Translations under genes and position numbers: made by a program
Shown: positions 60,832 to 64,000 of the stretch, piece by piece
How the letters are laid out: each line of letters starts with the position of its first letter
Numbering within the stretch: position 1 is the stretch's first letter
Notes under the pieces: generated by a model
The model's database searches: none
The model's input: only the letters and a program-made list of their open reading frames with translations
What the model was told of the DNA's origin: nothing
Assembly: GCA_017536475.1 (NCBI GenBank)
Contig: JAFXHH010000003.1
Location: 62,001-126,000, forward strand
DNA from: Clostridia bacterium
GTDB taxonomy: Bacteria > Bacillota > Clostridia > Oscillospirales > CAG-272
Direction of reading: 5' to 3'
DNA length: 64,000 bases

Positions 60832-62205
60832 ATGAGCAAGGAACTCACCTACTCCAGAAAGAACTTTTACGAGACCGCAGACGAGGCGGCTATCAAGACT
60901 GTGTACGACTACTGCGAAGGCTATATGTCGTATATGGACAATTCCAAGACCGAGCGCGAGACCGTTACCGAAACTATCGCTCTTGCAGAAAAGCAGGGCT
61001 ACAAGCCCTATAATTTCGGGATGACTATCAAGGCGGGAGATAAATATTACTACAACAACCGTGGCAGAAATCTCTACCTTTTCCGTGTCGGTAGCGAGGA
61101 TATAAACAACGGTATCAGAATAGTGGCTTCTCACATCGACAGCCCTAGACTCGACCTCAAGCAGGTGCCGATCTACGAGGACGGTGGATTCTGCTTTGCA
61201 AAGACTCATTACTACGGCGGCGTTCGAAAGTATCAGTGGGTTGCTATGCCTCTCGCGCTTCACGGCGTAGTTGCAAAGAAAGACGGTAGCTCGGTTACGA
61301 TCCGCGTAGGTGATGAGGACGGTGAGCCCGTATTCTACATCAACGATCTTCTGCCCCACCTTGCGAGAGAACAGAGCGCAAGACCTCTCGGTACGGCTAT
61401 TTCCGCAGAAAGCCTTAACATCGTGCTTGGCTCGAGACCTCTTGCAAATACCGATGAGGGTGAGAAGATAAAGAAGAATATTCTTACTATTCTCAACGAA
61501 AAGTACGACATTACCGAGGAGGATTTCCTCTCGGCAGATCTTTTCGTTGTTCCTGCGGGCAAGGCTCGCGACGTCGGATTTGACCGTTCGCTCATTTCTG
61601 CATACGGTCACGACGACAACGTTTGCGCTTATCCTTCCCTTACCGCGCTCTTTGAGTCCGATGCAAGCGAGCATACCCTTATGGTAGTGCTTGCAGACAA
61701 GGAGGAGATCGGCAGCGAGGGTAACACGGGTATGCAGTGCGAGCTCTTTACCGATCTTATGGGAGCTATCACCGCAGAGCTTGGCGGAAACATCTATGCT
61801 GTAAAGGCAAATTCCAAGTGCCTCTCTGCTGACGTTAACGCTTGCTTCGACCCCAACTTCCCCGAAGTTTTTGAGTCGAGAAACGCGGCAAAGATCAACT
61901 GTGGAATTACGATGTCCAAGTACACCGGAAGCGGTGGAAAGGGCGGCACGAACGATGCTCCTGCAGAGTATATCGCTTGGATAAGAAAGATATTCGAGGA
62001 GAACGGAGTTCTCTGGCAGACCGCAGAGCTTGGTAAGACCGACGTTGGCGGCGGCGGAACCGTTGCAAAGTTCGTTGCAAAGCACAACATCGAGACCGTT
62101 GACCTTGGTGTTCCCGTGATCTCTATGCACGCTCCCTACGAGGTTGTTTCCAAGGCTGACGTTTATTCTGCTCACAAGGCTTTCCTTGCCTTCAATATGG
62201 CTTAA
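60832..62205 (+). CDS. M18 family aminopeptidase
   Basis: Protein of 457 aa. Di-zinc aminopeptidase of the aspartyl aminopeptidase group (M18). Metal and catalytic residues lie in VASHIDSPRLDLK, SAYGHDDNVCAYP, DKEEIGSEGNTGM and a late VPVISMHAPYEVV. ATG 60832 has AAAGGA upstream; an earlier in-frame ATG at 60793 lacks one. It removes N-terminal, often acidic, residues from peptides in the cytoplasm. prfA follows three bases downstream. Confidence 0.95.
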   Translation: MSKELTYSRKNFYETADEAAIKTVYDYCEGYMSYMDNSKTERETVTETIALAEKQGYKPYNFGMTIKAGDKYYYNNRGRNLYLFRVGSEDINNGIRIVASHIDSPRLDLKQVPIYEDGGFCFAKTHYYGGVRKYQWVAMPLALHGVVAKKDGSSVTIRVGDEDGEPVFYINDLLPHLAREQSARPLGTAISAESLNIVLGSRPLANTDEGEKIKKNILTILNEKYDITEEDFLSADLFVVPAGKARDVGFDRSLISAYGHDDNVCAYPSLTALFESDASEHTLMVVLADKEEIGSEGNTGMQCELFTDLMGAITAELGGNIYAVKANSKCLSADVNACFDPNFPEVFESRNAAKINCGITMSKYTGSGGKGGTNDAPAEYIAWIRKIFEENGVLWQTAELGKTDVGGGGTVAKFVAKHNIETVDLGVPVISMHAPYEVVSKADVYSAHKAFLAFNMA

Positions 62206-62208
62206 TTT

Positions 62209-63285
62209 ATGTTTGAAAAGCTTGTGTCGACCGTGGAAAAATACGACAGGCTTGAATATGAGCTTGCCAACAACACGGCTTTGATAACAGATGCCACGGC
62301 TTACGCCAAGGCAATAAAAGAATATCGCTCTCTTACGCCCGTGGTTGAAAAATACCGTGAATATAAACGGGCGCAGAGCGATATCAGTGATGCTTTACAG
62401 ATAATCGACGAATCTGACGATGTAGATATGCGCGAATTGGCTCAGGAGGAGCTCAAGGCGGCTAAAGCAAGAGTTGAAACTCTTGCCGAGGAGCTGACAG
62501 TGCTCTTGCTTCCTCGCGACCCTAACGATGATAAAAACATTATCGTTGAGATAAGGGCGGGCGCGGGCGGCGAGGAGGCGGCGCTGTTTGCCGCAGTTCT
62601 CTTCCGTATGTACTCGATGTATTCGGCGGCGGTTGGATTTAAGGTCTCGGTAGCGAACGCCAATGAGACCGAGCTTGATGGATACAAGGAGATATGCTTC
62701 ACCGTTGAGGGCGACGGCGCATATTCGAGATTCAAGTTTGAGTCGGGTGTTCACCGAGTTCAGAGAGTCCCTGAGACCGAGTCACAGGGGCGCATACAGA
62801 CCTCAACGGCTACCGTTGCCGTGCTTCCCGAGGTTGAGGACGTTGAGATCGAAATTAAGGATTCAGATCTTATATACGAGTCCTGCAAATCGAGTGGTGC
62901 GGGCGGTCAGCACATCAACAAGACCGAATCTGCGGTGCGATTGACACACAAGCCCACGGGTATCGTGGTCGAGTGTCAGGAGGAGCGCTCGCAGTTCAAA
63001 AACAAGGATAAGGCGCTCAAGATGCTCCGCGCCAAGCTTTACGATATAAAGCAAAGAGAGCAATCCGAAAAGGTCGCGTCCGACAGAAAAAATCAGGTTG
63101 GAACGGGCGACCGAAGCGAAAAGATACGAACCTACAACTATCCGCAAAATCGCGTGACCGATCACCGTATCGGCGTCACGCTCTATTCGCTTGATAGCTT
63201 TGTTAACGGAAATATCGGTCAGATGATCGATTCGCTTATTGCCGCTGATACTGCGGAAAAGCTTAAGGCGGAAAACAACGATTAA
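62209..63285 (+). CDS. prfA: Peptide chain release factor 1
   Basis: Protein of 358 aa. Recognises UAA and UAG and triggers release of the finished chain. The GGQ peptidyl hydrolysis motif is in SGAGGQHIN, and the anticodon-like tripeptide is PET in RVPETESQGRI (PxT class, hence RF1 and not RF2). GEEAALFAAVLFRMY and STATVAVLPE are also RF1-like. It starts three bases after the aminopeptidase stop, so the two are co-translated or closely coupled. Confidence 0.97.
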   Translation: MFEKLVSTVEKYDRLEYELANNTALITDATAYAKAIKEYRSLTPVVEKYREYKRAQSDISDALQIIDESDDVDMRELAQEELKAAKARVETLAEELTVLLLPRDPNDDKNIIVEIRAGAGGEEAALFAAVLFRMYSMYSAAVGFKVSVANANETELDGYKEICFTVEGDGAYSRFKFESGVHRVQRVPETESQGRIQTSTATVAVLPEVEDVEIEIKDSDLIYESCKSSGAGGQHINKTESAVRLTHKPTGIVVECQEERSQFKNKDKALKMLRAKLYDIKQREQSEKVASDRKNQVGTGDRSEKIRTYNYPQNRVTDHRIGVTLYSLDSFVNGNIGQMIDSLIAADTAEKLKAENND

Positions 63286-63307
63286 TTCAAAGAAAGGAGC
63301 CGCACAA

Positions 63308-64000
63308 ATGGAAACTGTGATACTGAAAATTGAAGATCCCGTAAAGCAGAGCGCGCAGATCGAGCGTGCGGCGGCTCTGATACGCGACGGTGGGCTTGTG
63401 GTCATCCCGACCGAGACGGTTTACGGTCTTGGCGGTGACGCTACCAATCCCCTGTCGGCTCAAAAAATATACGCTGCAAAGGGTCGTCCCTCGGATAATC
63501 CACTGATCATCCACATAAGCGACCCTCGAGATGCGGAAAAATACGCGTTTACAAACGAGCTTTACTATAAGCTCGCAAAGGCATTTATGCCCGGTCCGCT
63601 CACCGTGATACTTCCCAAAAAGGACACTGTGCCGAAAGAAACTACGGGAGGACTTGATACGGTTGCCGTCCGTTGTCCGTCAAATCCCGTTGCAAGTGCG
63701 ATAATTCGTGCGGCAGGTGTGCCTATCGCCGCGCCGTCGGCCAATATTTCGGGAAGACCGTCAGCTACGGCTGTTAAATACGTTATCGAGGACTTTGACG
63801 GCAGAGTTGATATGATAGTTGACGGAGGCGAGAGCGAGATAGGTCTTGAATCAACGATCGTTCTTATCACAGAGAATAACGGATTGATGCTTCTCCGCCC
63901 CGGTGCGATAACCTACGACGCACTTTGTTGCGTTTGTGAGGACGTGACCATATCTCCAACGCTTGAGGGTACGCTCAGTGAAAACGAGCATCCCATATCC
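63308..64000 (+). CDS. tsaC: L-threonylcarbamoyladenylate synthase (Sua5/YrdC/YwlC), partial
   Basis: The frame is open from ATG 63308 to the window end (231 codons), so the C-terminus is missing. Makes threonylcarbamoyl-AMP for the t6A37 modification of ANN-decoding tRNAs. YrdC motifs: VVIPTETVYGLGGDA, KGRPSDNPLIIHI, MPGPLTVILPK, VAVRCPSNPVA, and IAAPSANISGRPS, then STIVLI. In Bacillota this is usually the N-terminal half of a Sua5 protein of about 340 aa. AAAGGAG precedes the start; it follows prfA closely, a common order. Confidence 0.95.
   Translation, partial: METVILKIEDPVKQSAQIERAAALIRDGGLVVIPTETVYGLGGDATNPLSAQKIYAAKGRPSDNPLIIHISDPRDAEKYAFTNELYYKLAKAFMPGPLTVILPKKDTVPKETTGGLDTVAVRCPSNPVASAIIRAAGVPIAAPSANISGRPSATAVKYVIEDFDGRVDMIVDGGESEIGLESTIVLITENNGLMLLRPGAITYDALCCVCEDVTISPTLEGTLSENEHPIS

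Noticed and set aside
60811..62175. 454-codon open frame on the minus strand opposite the M18 aminopeptidase
   Set aside because: No ribosome binding site, no recognisable family; explained by codon choice in the well-supported aminopeptidase gene.
1..64000. tRNA, rRNA, insertion sequence, integrase or prophage genes
   Set aside because: None found by eye in any intergenic gap; all gaps are short and are accounted for by promoters, leaders and terminators or plain AT-rich sequence.

Overview
The window reads as a chromosomal segment of a low- to mid-GC Bacillota, class Clostridia, probably an uncultured gut lineage. Evidence: both PolC and DnaE replicases, a T-box in front of thrS, WhiA, the MEP isoprenoid pathway, BspA-like repeats, AGGAGG-type ribosome binding sites and near-consensus sigma-A promoters (TTGACA-N17-TATAAT). 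No phage, IS, CRISPR array, rRNA or tRNA gene was seen. A genus cannot be given from this sequence alone. Coding density is high and no gene-free stretch exceeds about 260 bases.

Layout. 1-4.8 kb (minus): a polycysteine Clostridia-type hypothetical protein cut by the window edge, then dut, a COG0523 GTPase with an extreme His/Cys repeat, a second COG0523-like GTPase fused to a DUF1980-like domain, and an acyltransferase. 5.1-5.8 kb: a lone leucine-rich-repeat gene. 5.8-19.3 kb (minus): the classic Bacillota cluster pyrH-frr-uppS-cdsA-dxr-rseP-ispG-polC with a GH78 alpha-L-rhamnosidase appended, starting from a good promoter upstream of pyrH. 19.4-22.2 kb (minus): a divergent mgsA homologue and T-box-controlled thrS behind one consensus promoter. 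22.2-31.3 kb (minus): an XRE/TPR regulator with a lipoprotein, a UgpC/MsmX-type ATPase, tex, an rRNA pseudouridine synthase, a 2-hydroxyacid dehydrogenase, small membrane proteins and a glucuronate-isomerase homologue that has lost its metal ligands.

31.4-33.9 kb (plus): a PHP phosphatase and a short MutS-family ATPase. 33.9-41.9 kb (minus): a membrane XRE regulator, a CMP-kinase-like protein, a lipoprotein, a TspO-like protein, a class A PBP, a metallophosphoesterase and ComEC. 42-48.3 kb: acpP, ispE (minus), htpG, a prephenate-dehydratase-like gene, a TSCPD protein and a phosphohexomutase. 48.3-58 kb (minus): an HtrA-like lipoprotein protease, the yjjG-like/murB/whiA/dnaE operon, and a three-gene family of membrane zinc-ribbon proteins behind a structured leader. 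58.4-64 kb (plus): a Gfo/Idh/MocA oxidoreductase, coaE, a lytic transglycosylase, an M18 aminopeptidase, prfA and a truncated tsaC/Sua5 gene.

Most genes are housekeeping (isoprenoid and envelope lipid carrier synthesis, replication, translation). The least ordinary content is the His/Cys-repeat GTPase pair, the apparently expressed UxaC pseudoenzyme, the MgsA homologue with a substituted catalytic Asp, and the tandem zinc-ribbon membrane family with its leader.
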